From contig FYEU01000302.1 in NCBI GenBank assembly GCA_900188575.1, forward strand, positions 891,236 through 955,235: a stretch of DNA of 64,000 bases, given 5' to 3'. Below, in pieces: positions 22,212 through 35,000 of the stretch. How positions within the stretch are numbered: the stretch's first letter is position 1; every line of letters begins with the position of its first letter. The position numbers were made by a program, and so were the translations under genes. The notes under the pieces are model-generated. The model had not been told where the DNA came from. It did no database searches and saw nothing but the letters and a program-made list of their open reading frames with translations. The DNA comes from Geosmithia putterillii (Eukaryota > Ascomycota > Sordariomycetes > Hypocreales > Bionectriaceae).

Positions 22212-23865
22212 ATGTCGCTCGCTCCAAGTTCGCCACGGCTCCCGAGCCCGCCTCCCCCAGCCGAAATACAGCTTGGACCCAACTCGCCTTCTGGCGGCGG
22301 TGCGGTCGACCCGGCCACAACGCAGATGGAGCAGGACCTGGTAGACTCGAATTCCAGGAGGCGCATACACTCGGGGACCAAGGCGAGCGACATGGCGGCC
22401 GGTCCTCCTCTGGTGCCGTTGAGTGAGGTATGTCCTTTTAATCTTTCCCCTTCCCCCACTGTACTCTGAAGAGGTGGAGTAGAAAGAGAAAGACAAAGAG
22501 ACTGTAGAGGTTAACATTGAAGCTCCGTGTCAGCTCGATTCGGCCTTCCAGCTCCAGGAGCACCTCTCTGCGCTGCACTACCACCATACCGACCGGGGCA
22601 CTCGACCCATCGACCGTGAGACCGCGACGCAGCTGGCGCATCCTCCCCCCGGGATCGACCGCACGCTGTGGCTGTACGAGCTGTGCCGCTTCCTCATCTC
22701 GCAGTGCAACTCGCTCATCGTGGGCTTCCTTTTCGACGCGCCCCCCTGCAGCGCGAGCACGTGCCCCGAGATGCGCGCCTCGGAGTGGCAGTTCCTGTGC
22801 GCCGTGCACGAGCAGCCCAAAAGCTGCTGCGCCATCGACTACTGTTGTCACACGCTCGACTGGGCCGCCAACGTGGTGACGGACCAGAAGCTCTTCCCGA
22901 GCCGATTCGTAGCCCTCGGTGGTGGCGCCGGTGATCACTCCTCCCACGGCGGCAGCGGAAAGAACGCCAGCGTCAAGAGCCTCGTCAATGTCTTCCGCCG
23001 CCTCCATCGCATCTTTGCCCACGCTTGGTTCCAGCACCGCAACGTCTTCTGGTCTGTCGAGTCCCAGTCAGGACTTTACGTCTTCTTCAAGATGGTCTGC
23101 GACCTGTACGAGCTGCTCCCCGCCGAGAACTACAAGCTCCCCCCCGAGGCCGAGGGCATCGAGGAGCCCCCTTCCACCACCCAACCGCAGTCTTCTTCTT
23201 CTCCTGACGCCGACGACAAGCAGCAGCGTCCCACAACCATCATCCTTAAACCGCCTCACCAGCAGCAGTCGCAGCAGCAGCAGGGTGACGAAGGTGACAA
23301 TAACCTGCACGCCCGCTCCGCCGCCGCCGCAGCAGCAGCAGCATCAAACACAAACACAAAGCGTCATATCCGTAGCAGCCCCTCTACCGGTAGCGCCGTG
23401 ACTACCGTCCTGGAGGCTGAGGAGGAGGAGACTGACGGCGTCACCCAGCGAGTCCGCGAGCTACAAATCTCGGGCCCAGACGACGACAGGACCACAGAGG
23501 TCGAGGTCGCAGAGGTGCCCATGATGGTTGAGGACGACAGCGACTCCAAGTCGGTTCTTACTCCCGATACTCCTACCGCCGCCGCCTCCGAGGACGACGA
23601 TGACGACGCTGGTTCAGATGCCGACCAGACAACCATTGTTGTCGGCGCCGAGGATGACAACGATGACAAGGGCGGCGAACAGGAGGCGTTGACAGAAGAG
23701 TCAGAACAACCTCAGAATGACAAGGAGGGCATATTACCCCAGTCTTCGACGACGGTGAAGCTCGACACTGCTGCCGATGAGTCGGCCGCCGACGACGCGT
23801 CGAAAGTAGCTGATGCCGCTACGGCGGAAGGGGACGACAAGGCTGCGGACAAGGCTGACAATTGA
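22212..23865 (+). CDS. mob3: phocein-type MOB protein (STRIPAK subunit MOB3)
   Basis: Two exons (22212..22427 and 22534..23865, intron 106 bp) encode 515 aa. The Mob1/phocein domain (about 73-300) shows LWLYELCRFLISQCN, FDAPPCSASTCPEMRASEW, CAIDYCCHTLDWA and RIFAHAWFQHRNVFW, including the Cys and His residues that bind zinc. This is the Mob4/phocein subgroup, whose Sordaria member SmMOB3 is a STRIPAK component needed for hyphal fusion and fruiting bodies. The last 200 or so residues are low-complexity: polyA, polyQ and highly acidic. The splice joins PLSE|LDSAFQLQEHLSALH in phase 0. The acidic tail has no predicted fold and is probably fast-evolving. Confidence 0.92.
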
Positions 23866-24435
23866 TTGTTGCTGAATTGCAGGACATGACGGGGACAAGA
23901 CAATCATATCTTCTTAGTTTATGTGCGCGCATTTGTGTTTCTACTTACCCTCCTTGGGCGCAACGTTATATTGTTATATTGGAGGGGGTGGCCGGCTGGT
24001 TGTTAAAGGTATTCATATGCGTTACTTGGGCTATATTTCTCGTTCTGTTGCAATTTGCTCTCGGGCACTTTTGGGCAGGGCACAATTGTCTTCTTGGTGG
24101 AGGTAATTATATGTACACTGGATGAATATGATAATTGCAGTGAAGCGTTCCTATATTTGTCGTAAATCATATGCCGTATGCAGCATGGCCACAGGAGAAA
24201 GCCGTGGCCATTGCGTGCCTGTCCCACCTGTGTCCAATCCGCAGGGGGGGCAATACAACGTGTATATACCTGCCCGTGGATAGCCGTCTTATATCCACCA
24301 TGCGCACTATCCTACCAGAGACTTGTGTCCCTTCTCTTCCTGTATATATGTACTCGCAACTTTCGGCTTCCATCGCTCGTTTTGTTTCTTGCTTCTTAAC
24401 GTCACAACGTGGCGCTGTTTTAGAGGCCATGATGC
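23866..24435. other. convergent intergenic region
   Basis: 570 bp between the converging 3' ends of MOB3 and the Zn2Cys6 gene. T-rich and AT-rich relative to the genes, as expected of 3' UTRs. No gene seen. Confidence 0.6.
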
Positions 24436-26823
24436 CTAGTCCTCCAGAGAGAGCTTGGCAACCTCCTCAAACAGCTGCCGAACCTCACGGACGCTCTCCT
24501 GCTGGGCCGTTACGGCAATGGCGTTGCGCTCATCGGCAAAGTCTCTTAATCGTCGGATGATGGGCATAAAGCCCTCGTCGTCGGGAAGCCACCACCGGAC
24601 ACAGGACGGTTCCTTAAGGAGTTCGGCCATCTTTTCCCTGTGAGATTTGGGCCGTATGATTCTGAATGCGTTCGAGTCAGTAAAGTCTTCCACCGCCTTG
24701 TATTATCTCACCCATATCCACGCCTGGGTAATCGCTAGGAGAGCAAGGGCTAACTTACCCCACCTGTTCACTAAATGCCGACTGCCTGCGAGTCCACATG
24801 GAGTGTTTGTCATCCTTGGGCAGAAATGGTCCCGACACCTGCACGATGGCTGTCTGCTGCAGCTCCCATCCCTTGGGCGCGGATGGCCAGAGCTGGATCG
24901 CCCTAAAGGTGCGGCACACAGAGAAGGAATGCTGCGCAATCTCCGGGAGAACCTTCATTGGGTCTATGGGCAGCAGGTAGATTAGGTGCATAACCATGAG
25001 CGAGTGCCACTCTGAATCGGCCATTGTCGAAATGAATAGGGGGGGGTGGAACAGAACTCCCGGCTCGTAGGGGTTGACTATATCCTCAGGGTCCGGCTCG
25101 ACACCATCAAAGTCCGTCACGCGGTACTTGGGGTCCGTAAGGCGTGGATCCCAGTTTGCTCGGTGGAGCCGGAGTAGCTCTGTGTGCCGTTCGTGTTCCT
25201 TGACAAAGTCCTCGAGCGAGATCTGCTGACGGTTTCTCCGGGCGTATAGGAATGCCTGCGACCTCGAGATGCGGCGCAAATTCGTGTTTCGATTCGCCGA
25301 GATCAGGCCAAGGTCATCCGGCCACATCTCTAACTGCCTCTTGTAATACTCGGCCATGAACTCAATGTACTCATCGCAGAGGCTACTCGGGAACGACGCC
25401 CGGAAGGATATGAAACCGTCATACCGGGCGTACCAGAGGAGACACGACCGCCCCACGGGGGTCTCCATGACGTTTTCTGGAGAAAACAGACTAGTAAATA
25501 TCTCATGGGCGGCGTTTTGGTGGCCCATGATGTTCACCCAATCCCCTAGATACTCCTATATAATGCAGAGTCAGTATTGCCAGGTGGTAGCCGCGTCTCC
25601 CGCAGCTGTTGGCCGTTGCACTATACCTCGACTTGGGCGATTTGAAGTATCGTCAGCAGGGTACCGACACCATGCTTCTCTCCTTTCCTCAGAGACTCTA
25701 GAAGGATCGAAACCGCCTTGTTGTAGTAGCCCAGGAAGTCTTCGATCTTCCCGTCCGGGTTCCCCACTGTCCTGTTATATGCTGCGAACCCGACCACGCC
25801 ATTTAGAAGCGCTTCATTCTGCAAGGCGATCCGAACATAGATGACGTCGAAGAATCCCTCCAGGTCGAAGGGGAAGCCATAATGATAGAAGGTGATTGCT
25901 TCATCAAACCAAGCCAGGTGCCTCTGATAGTCGGGTGGGAGATGGCTCCAGTCTGCTTTCCCATCCGCTGCCGTGGGGAACTCCGATGGATCGTATGGGG
26001 CCGTGGCAAATACGGTCGAGACCCCTGTTGAGCTTGTGGGTGAGGATCTATTGTCGTCTTGTGACGACGCATGGGACTCGCGGCTTCCAACGAGGCTGTG
26101 GCCACTTTTGGGCGTGACTATAACACTCGAGGTCCGACCATCTATCGAGCTTTCTCCATATCGTTCAGAGGAGCTATGGAGTCCAGGCGGGGAGTGCTCA
26201 TCCTGCTCCTCGTAATCTCCGCTTGAAGACAAGGGGCTAGACTTGGTGGTTTGCTCCTTGTGCTTGGACGTGCGCGAGGAGCTCGATTTCTTTGACGGCG
26301 GGTCAGGGTATAAGCAGTCTCGATTCCCCTTTAGGCAGCCTATTTTTCTCGTCAGCTCCATCAGCTCTCGTTCGCAGGCAAGAATTGAAACTGCTTTCTA
26401 TTAGGAAGGGGAACCAGGGTGTGCCTACGCTCGCACACGGGTCTCTTCTCGTCACACTGCGTCGTCGGTTAGCTCTCCGACTCTCGCCCTTTGGAGGTTG
26501 GTTGGGCGGGCACATACCTTGACACGCCGGCTCCTGCATGTGAAACAGCCAGAGCGAGTACGGCGGTGTTTGACTGCATCCACGGCAGGGTTTACCAAGG
26601 CTGGCTTCTTGCGCCCCGAGGGCGTTTTTGTGCCGTCGGGACTGGTGCTGGTATCCTGGAAGTAGGCAGGAGGAGGCTGGGTAATGAATTCGCCCAACAG
26701 GGGTGCCTCAACAGACGGGCGAGTTCCCGGGGGGAATGGCGGTTGGAGTTCCTGGAGGCCGAGGGCTTGCTGCAGTCCTGCCGCGGACATTGAAGAGAGG
26801 AAGTACTGGTAAGGATCTGTCAT
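24436..26823 (-). CDS. Zn2Cys6 fungal transcription factor
   Basis: Five exons (26518..26823, 26429..26456, 25627..26339, 24759..25555, 24436..24661) encode 689 aa. The binuclear zinc cluster is split over three exons and reads C-FT-C-RSRRVK-C-DEKRPV-C-ER-C-LKGNRD-C at about residues 92-120, with a basic flank (VKHRRTRSG). A Ser-rich linker follows. The middle and C-terminal part (about 200-680) is the helical fungal-specific region (HLAWFDEAITFYHYGFPF, ALLNGVVGFAAYNRT, WHSLMVMHLIYLLP). Such factors bind CGG-containing inverted or direct repeats, often in promoters of metabolic genes. Targets cannot be inferred: the nearest metabolic gene, the FAD oxidase, lies 3.4 kb away on the same strand. 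The exon of only 28 bp is supported by phase and all six cysteines. Confidence 0.92.
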
Positions 26824-29800
26824 GGTTGGCTCCGTGTGCGACCGGACGAACGGCGCTACGGTTAGATTGTTTGCTGCGCGTAGAAACGTTGGTTCGCGAG
26901 GGCATTTGAGGGTCGCGCACGAACAGTCGGCATTGGAACCTGTGCGACGTATACCTGTACGTACGGGGCCCTCAAACGCAGATGGCGCTTGGACGAGTAA
27001 CTCCTGAAGCTGAGGCTGGCCAAACGGCCCCGGTGGGTTTCACGACCGTCGAGTCGAAATAACCGGCGACAGCCTCCTTGGCCATCCAGGCAGGGACGAG
27101 GCCTACAGGCGAGGCGAAGTTGTCGTTGCGGGGTGGACAGTGAACAAGGCTGGCTCGAGGAGGTTTGCACGACCAAAAAACGGCGCCAACACAATCAATC
27201 AATCAAGGGGCGCGCACCGGCCAAAGTAACGGGTGCACCAACGGCGACAGCGGCAAACCGATCAATGGGCGATGAGTGTTTGTTAAGGGTCTCTTGAACG
27301 CCCAGTCAGGGATACGCGCACCACGTTCCGATGGACTGGTTGCGCGATAGGCGTATTAGCGAGTTTGAGGAATTTGTACGAGTTGCCAGGAGTGTGATGG
27401 TGTATGGCGCGTTGTGCCGTTGCTGCTACTGTTTGTTGCTGCGGCGGTTCTTGCGGTTCCTGTGGTTGCTTGGCAGTCTTGTCCTGTCCTCGCTCTTGTC
27501 CTTGTCGAGTTCAAGTCAAACGGGCGAGGTCTCAAGTTCTCTAATCCGGGCAACGATCATTCAGAGCAAAGACCAGACCGAATTCAAAACTACAGAATGG
27601 GTATCTACTCCTTCTGTACACCGTACGGAGTAGCACAAAACAAATCCTTGACAGCTTTTAGGCCGCCCGGTTGTCACTCTCGGTGGCTTTTTTTTTTCTC
27701 CTTGAGGGCTGTGGAGAGGCGCATTGGTCACACCACGCTCCCAGCAGAAAAGAGCTGGCCCAGCTGGGTCAGTGCCAAGGCCAGGCCCCGGGCGATCGAC
27801 AAGGGGGGGTCCCCTCACGGCCAGCGAGCTGTTGGGCAAGTGGCCCGAGAAGAAGAGGGGTGTCCGGGGAGATGGCAAGATGGGCAGGGGAGAGTACCCG
27901 GGCTTGGAGTCAATACGAGTACTCGCATGCACCTCATAGGTTCACACCACGCACGACACACGATAGCGGCCCGTTTGACTGGTCCACAAGGCGCTGAGTC
28001 GCCCCGGGAAGGGTCTGTGTCTCTGCGTGTTTGCTGACTATCAGCATACGGTTGCTAATAGCGCCAATACTCGCACTTGCAGCGCGCCACGCTCTGGCCG
28101 CCCTTCTAGAGTCGTCAGTGGCACGGACGGGCCTTATTACCAACTTGTCCGGCCAGGTGAAACTTAGACAGCGCAAGGCCGTGGGGCGCGGGCATGCTGT
28201 CCGAACGGGAGCAAGACAGATAGAGAGACAATGCCCGGGGTCTAAACTAGGCGGGTAGGGTTAGCGCTGCAAGCTGCGTCGGCGCCGTCTCTATGCGTAG
28301 TTTGTGGCCGAGCACGTTTGAAGGCTTGGATGGAGACGGGCGACAACGATGACGAGCACGAGCGACATTGTCGGACGGTTTTGACGACAAGATATGAATC
28401 CCGACACGATGTGGCAGTCTTTTTTTAGTTTGTGATTTTTTCCTTTTGCCAAAGCCCCGCCCGCTGCACAGGGGGACGGGCTGATTGAAACGGTCGCCCT
28501 GAGTTACCTCGTTCAAGTATCAACAGTCACCGGGCCGGGGTCCGTCCGGGTGCAGGTCTGGTCCTTGGGGGCGCTGTACAATGCACGATGGCAAAGTCAG
28601 CATATGGAGTACAGCGTGCTAATGAAGTACAGCATATTTTATCGTACATCGTACAGCGTGCGGCGTACTAATGGAGGGGTAGGGACGGCAGAATGGTTGG
28701 CTGGCAAAGTTGGATGGACGCAAGACGTTTCTAGATGGTGGGATGGGCGGCTTCTGGCTGGCCACGGGAGTAATGGCCGGTACTACCTGTACGCACGTCG
28801 GGCATACATATGCCCGTACGGAGAAGACAGCCGTATGCGTATGCGGTGCTCATGTAGAACGATAGTTCGGCATTTGTCGACCCAGAAAAAAAAAAGGACA
28901 TTCGGAGTATGAAGTACGGAGTCGGACGAGGGCAACGATGGCGATGCTAAGTTGAGGGGATACGAGTACCACCAGGTGGGACGGCGGGCCGGTGGGACTG
29001 CCGAAGAGCGGCCAGAGGGATGTTTTAGGATGGTCGGACGAGATGATACGAGCACCTGCAAACCTGCAATACTAGTAGTACACCGTACTCCGTAGACTTG
29101 GGCTGTAAGTATTGTAGGCTGTATCTGTGGAGGTTGAGAGAAGCACGTAGATTGCAGAGGTTGTTAGTCGATTCGTCATCTGTCACGTCGGTCCTAACAA
29201 AGGGCCTTGTGATGTTGCAAGATCCAGGTTGCAAATGGGCGATGCCTCAGGCGGTCAATACTACGAGCAGTAATAGCACTTTGTTATTACAGGTGCTCTG
29301 TCCTCTGTATGACTCTGAAATACCGGTCAGTGGTTGCGGTTGCCGTCTTGGATTCGTAAGAGTACGAGGCAAGAGGGGGGCATGGAAGGAGCCAACGATG
29401 CAGGTTGGCAGGCAAACAAGCAAGCAGGTTGGCAAGAAAGGCAAGTGCCAAGCAGGCAAAAGGAAAGTGGGGAGGGGATGGAAGGCGCCACCGAGCTGGG
29501 TGTTGGTCGTTGCCAGCACCTTTGCAACTTTGGTATTATTCCGAACACACGAGAAGCACAAAATGATACAGTCGGGGAAAAAAAGTACATTAATAGATAT
29601 ACGAAATAATATGCTGTATCCGTATGCAGATTACTGCATTGCTGGCTTTGGAACACAGCGGTACGGAGCTCTTGTTGCTGTTGCCAATTGCCAGTTTCTC
29701 GTAGGACCTTGGACCTGTCAAGCCTTTTGAGCCCTGTCATTCAAGCCTGTCAGACGGGCCCTGTCAAGCCCGCCAATTCAGGCTGTCTCCCCCTTGCACT

Positions 29801-30239
29801 TTCCGCCCGCATCGTTGTTGCTTGCACTATTACTACTCGTGGAAACTACTCGTGGAACACGCACAGCTGCCACGTCGTACTGCTAGTGATGATAATACAG
29901 CGTAGAACCCCAAGGCTTTACTCATACAAGTCTAGTGTGTCCTCGGAGTATTGCAATCAATACCACCTTCCTTTCCTTGTCATCCATTCGAGTTCCGGGC
30001 CTCTATACGCTTGATATCTTCTCTATTATTCCTTGCGTTGTTACTAGTAGTACTCCGTAGTAGTACGAGTGCTACCATCCATACGCAGTATTACACCTAC
30101 ATGACACTCTGTCCCATTTACTTACCTTGGACCCCTCATTGAGAATTTCAATACATGACGTCTTCTTCCTCTTAACCTCCGTCTCGCGGTTGGAACCCCG
30201 GAACCCCGGATCCCCGGATCCCCAGGTCGGGGGGAGGAA
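26824..30239. other. 3.4-kb gene-poor region rich in TACTCCGTA motifs
   Basis: Upstream of the Zn2Cys6 gene and downstream of the FAD oxidase. ORFs of up to about 200 codons occur but have no start context, splice continuation, domain or conserved look, so I call no gene. Exact TACTCCGTA/TACGGAGTA copies lie at 27624, 29086 and 30051, with near-copies at 28809 and 28915 and several GTACAGCGTGC-type imperfect repeats at 28600-28690. A short direct repeat of CCCCGGA type lies near 30195-30222. A GGCAAGCA-like repetitive patch lies at 29400-29465. Confidence 0.6.
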
Positions 30240-32067
30240 TCAATAAGTCCAGCCACCAGCCCGGGAGCTCCAGAAACCGTTGGGGTCGGCCTTGGCCTGA
30301 ATTGCCTTGAGGGCCTCATAGTCGCGGTACTTTTGCGTCACATTCTGGTCGAACGTGGCGTCATTCATGAGCAGGGGGAGGTACTCGTCCCCTGTCACAC
30401 TCCATTCAGGCAACTTGGTATCGAGCCAGTCTGTCATGTTCTGAACGTGTCCGAGTCCGATGGCATCGTCGTTGGCGGCACTCCACGAGCACTGAATCTC
30501 AAGAACGACACGATCTGGGTCAGAGGCTGTCCAGCCTAGGGCGTTTCCACCGCGGGCCTCCGAGTGCTTGCCGATGATGGACGGGAACGGCTGAAAGTCG
30601 ACAGAGCACTGCACACCCGTCTGCAGCGGGTTGAGTAGGAAGGGCCTCGTCATTTCATGCCACGTGTCGGCAATCTCCTTATACATGACCTTCTTGTCGC
30701 TGTTGTACGGAAGAGTGTACGTCTGGTCCATCTCGTCAGCATTGGACAGGTCTGCAGCAGAGGAATGCTCGGAGGCAGAGCAAGAAGATGGAACTTACCC
30801 GGAAGATGTTTCGAGAGTTGAGCAGATCGACGACTACACCGTTGGAATGGAGCTGATGATGGAAGTGTTAGCATCCGGCCGACATTGGCTACTAGGGCCC
30901 GGGCTCCTGGGGGTTCTTTACGAGATCAGAGTATGACCGGGACTTGGTGTTATCGAGGATGGAGTCGATATTGAGAAAGTTGGCGAACGGCCCCTGGGTG
31001 GGGGGCTCAGGCCCCTGGTAAAAGAACCACATGAGGAACTCCCTGGTTCCAGGACGCGTCAGAAGCGTTGTCATGATGATCGCCGCCTTGGGGTCCTCGT
31101 GGTTGTTGGGGGTGAAGTCGTGCAAAGCGTCGAAGAGCTGGTCCGCCTTATCGTCAGTGTAAACCCGCGTGCCTCCCCAAACCTTGCCCATGGGGTAGGT
31201 CTTGACGGAGAATTGGGTGACGATTCCTTCAGATGCGTTGTAAGCTCATGGCCTTCTTTCCTCCCGTCTTCAATGCCAAGGGGCATCAGTCAAGGGCAAC
31301 CATACCGAATTGATTGCCACTTCCACGCATGGCGACAGCTAGTTCCGTGTCCTCGGAGGCACTGACGTTGACAATCTCCCCTTTGGCTGTGACAGTCTCC
31401 CAACCCACAATGTTCTAAGACGATATTATATGAGCTTTACTTGATACATAATGTACATGTATCGACCAGAAGGAGTTCGCCGGTCGTCACTTACATCGGC
31501 CGCCATACCATACTGGGCGGCAAGAAAGGAGACGCCGCCTTGCAGCAAAAGACCAGCAACCCCGACAATACCGAGACGACCTCCCAGAATGGCAACGCCC
31601 TGCTTGTCGAGGGTACCGATAACGTCATTCCAGGTGCCGCCGGGCTTCACGTAGGCCAGCTGCTTATCCGAGTCGTACGTAGTGCCGACCATGTTGCTCA
31701 TGGAAATGAGGACGCCATCCTGAATACTCGAGTGACGGGGGTTGGGCTCATGGCCGCCACTTTTGACGGCAAACTCGACGTCCGGGTAGTCATTGAGGAC
31801 TCTGACAGCGGCAGCAACTTCCTGCGCTGTCTGGGGGAGGACGATACAGGCGGGTTTGACGTCCCTGAGGAGCGACGACCAATACGATTGCCTCTCGTTC
31901 CAGTAGTCGAGGGCCAGGGCCCTGGTGACACGATCAGGTACGGCTGTATCGAGAGCCTCACATGCCTTCTGGGCAGCCTCACTTGGGTCAGCTAGGGCAG
32001 GTGTCCCTTCCCCCAACAGGAGGAGGATGCCTGCAGCTGCCCGGCAAACAGTCTTGGCAGGGAGCAT
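30240..32067 (-). CDS. secreted berberine-bridge-type FAD-linked oxidase
   Basis: Five exons (31495..32067, 31306..31414, 30922..31226, 30799..30852, 30240..30722) encode 507 aa. An N-terminal signal peptide (hydrophobic AAGILLLLGEGTPALA, residues 10-25) precedes a PCMH-type FAD-binding domain (about 60-230) with FAVKSGGHEPNP, whose His is the usual 8-alpha covalent FAD site, and GRLGIVGVAGLLLQGGVS. The second covalent site of plant berberine bridge enzymes, a Cys in the same Gly-rich loop, is absent, so a mono-covalent flavin is expected. The C-terminal BBE motif is recognisable in YRDYEALKAIQAKADPNGFW. The substrate is unknown. The last acceptor (30723) is my best phase-compatible choice; an acceptor 9 bp earlier also fits. 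The start is the first ATG before the signal peptide. Confidence 0.88.
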
Positions 32068-35000
32068 TTGGTGGGGTGTAGTTTTGGTGCTGGCTGACCG
32101 CAAAGGGAAGGACAACGGACGTGGTTCGGATGAGATGGGAGAAACGAGAAACGTCAGGGAATCATGTTTCTTGGAGATGGGGTGGCCAGGGAGCGCAGGT
32201 ATAAGCACCTATATTTATGGACGGTGGACAGGGCATCACTGCCCAACTCGTCTTTCTACTCGTATGGGCCAGACCCTACCTCATGTCAAGCTTGTCCCAT
32301 GGCTTCTCGTGAGGGCATGCGGAGTAAACGGACCGCCGTCGCCCACCCCACGGCCATCGTTGGTATTATTGAGTCCCTCTAACCGAGTATGATTCGCATA
32401 CGGGGCATGAACAGGTCATACGCTGCAGCATACAACTCTGGACCAGGATCAACGGGTCCACGGGCCGAGGAGAGCGAAGGTTGGGGGTTCGAACTTACCA
32501 CCGTCGACAACAAGACTGACACTAAGAAACGGCCAAGTGTGGAGAGGATTGGCGAGGACCCGCAGTATTACACGAGAAGGGCATCATCCAGGAGTATCAC
32601 ATCGCACCTGGTCCTTACAGAGTGGCATACGGGTGAGATGAGCCACCCATAAGGGCTAGGGATGTGAGACGCTGGGGTAGCAAGGGTTAGGGGCGTGAAA
32701 TGCTCATCATTGACGCGCGAGCACTCTGTAATACAAGCTTGCGAAGCCAGCGCTAGCATTGTGCGGGGAAGAGAAGGACCCAGGGGCTCGCCATGCTGGA
32801 TGTGTTTTTTTGTTTTTTTCGATAGTCCCAGCCTCGGCATGTACGTGTACAGGTAAGGTTCAACTCTCTCTTCCGGGTTATGCACGGCAATCTTCTTGGA
32901 ACCGCAACGGCGCCGCACACCTTGTCAAGGCATAACGTCCGTGGTCTTGGCATCGACGGGTGTCTATGGCGTCAATGGCTTGATGCCAAAGCCGGGGCGT
33001 GTGCCTGCCAGTGCCTGCCTGTCCGCGCATGTTTCTTCCATGCAGAATGCAGGTGGGATATCGGGCAGCGGGATGGTTATCAGCGCCGGTGCGGTGCCGT
33101 CGTGTGGGGGAGAAAAGGGCAGGTTGGCAAGTCAAAGCTCGATACCAAGATTAATAGGGTGTGTACCTACTCCATACATAGGTATAATATTACGCATACG
33201 GGTGGTATACCCGGCCTGGCTTCGAGGCAAACCAGGATATAATCCTAGTCGTTGAAAGAAGCAGAAAAAGAAAAGAAGAAAAAAAAAACAAGTACAAAGT
33301 ATTGCTCCGTACGTGGTGGGGGGTTAGGCGATTACTTCCGGTCCGTAGGAGACGGGCTGATTAGGGCCCGAGGAAGCAAAAAGTCGAGTTCAAATTAAAA
33401 AGGGGAAGGACTGCCAAAAAAAAATATATAAAATATCACCCTTCAAGTTTCTGGACTGTCGATCGACGTCACCGAGTGCCTCGGCGAGCTGGGCGTGTAT
33501 GTCCAGCCCGCGTAAGCAGCCCGCGTCGGTCTACATGCGATTGGTAGTCTATTAGTATCCCCGGTATTAGCGTGCTGACAACTTGTCCCCCCTCCCCCCC
33601 TCCTTGGCAGTTTGGGTATTGCTATTACATGTTGTCGTCGTGAACAGAAGAAGCTGCCGAATTCTACGATATGCATGCATGTGTTACCGAAACGGCAAAT
33701 GAAAACGTGAGTACTGGACCGCGGACATCAGTCCGTCCCCGTCCCACTGGCACCATGTCGCACGTGCATCATCACGGCAGGGATTCTTTGCCCGCTCTAT
33801 CAAACTGACAACCATACAAAAGGCCCCCGTCGTCGTCTGCCTTCCGTCCTGGGAAATACGTGTTCATCAATACACTCAATACTCGTATCTCGAGACTCGC
33901 AGTATATTAGTTCCTTGCGTTTGCGTTATAACATCGTTTGCTCATAACACGACGGGCTGCGAAGATTCCATCCAGTCCTTGATCTATTTTCGGTCTGGCC
34001 CTACCGGCAGTTGAAGATTGCATGTGCCAAACGAGAAGGGCGTCCTTGGCAACTCTGTCTGAAGGGGACCTCGTACTGAGCGAAATCCATAGAAACCCAC
34101 ATTCTGAGAAAATAGGCTCTTTAGCTCTATAGCAACTTGCACGAGAACAGCAGTTGCCTTGGAAGTACATGTCATGGAGGACAAGAGAAAGGGAAAATGG
34201 AAAACTGGCTGTCGCGACCTTGCGCGGACGGCCCGAGGTTGGTCAGTGTCAGATGTGCTAGTGGGGTATATTACTCCGTAGCGCCATGAGCAAATCACTC
34301 GATGCCGTGCAAGTGAGTATGGTTCTCAGTTCTCGACAATATGGCACCATTATCGATGGAGAAACCGAGGTCTGTGGCCAGGGCGAGGTTCGGGGGGGCA
34401 CATACATACCCCGGAGACAGCTCTTCGACTGGAGATTGTGTAATGTACTCGTACGCCCGCTCCTGGGTGATAATTCCCGGGCCATCGTGTACCACGATCA
34501 ATGTCTCGGCAGACAAACACACGTGTCAGCTGTGTTGCTCTCGGTTTATGAAGAACCTACAAGTGATCAGCTCGTGCCGTATGCGTTATGTGCCTGAGAT
34601 GGCGTCCTACGCGAGCAAGCGAGGCAGCCAAGCAGCCCCAGTCATCGAGCAAGGGCCTTGGCCAACGATGTGGCGTCAGGGATGTCGGGGTGTACTTAGC
34701 CATCGAGAAAGAGTTCGATCATTATTGGCGTGTCAGCGAAAATGATCCGTGGCTCGAGACCGGCATTGTTGACTGCGACGTGTCATGGCCCGAGATGTGA
34801 TATTGCCATGTACGAACGGGGCGGCCTGGAGCCACATGGTTTCTCCAAGCGTGCCAACGTCCCTTGCAGAATAGAGTCGTCATGGAGACAATACTTCGTA
34901 CAATAGTGGAGAAGCAATATTGTTCCATTGTGCGCGAATCAGCGTCGCTATCCTGTACAGCCCGAGCCTGTGTCGCCCAATGTGCGCAATCGTCGTGGCG

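Noticed and set aside
27414..28037. 207-codon open frame in the gene-poor region
   Set aside because: No ATG context, domain or compositional match to neighbours, and it crosses poly-T and repeat-like sequence.
24436..32067. Secondary-metabolite cluster (Zn2Cys6 factor plus BBE-type oxidase)
   Set aside because: No backbone enzyme, transporter or other tailoring gene between or beside them; 3.4 kb of empty sequence separates them.
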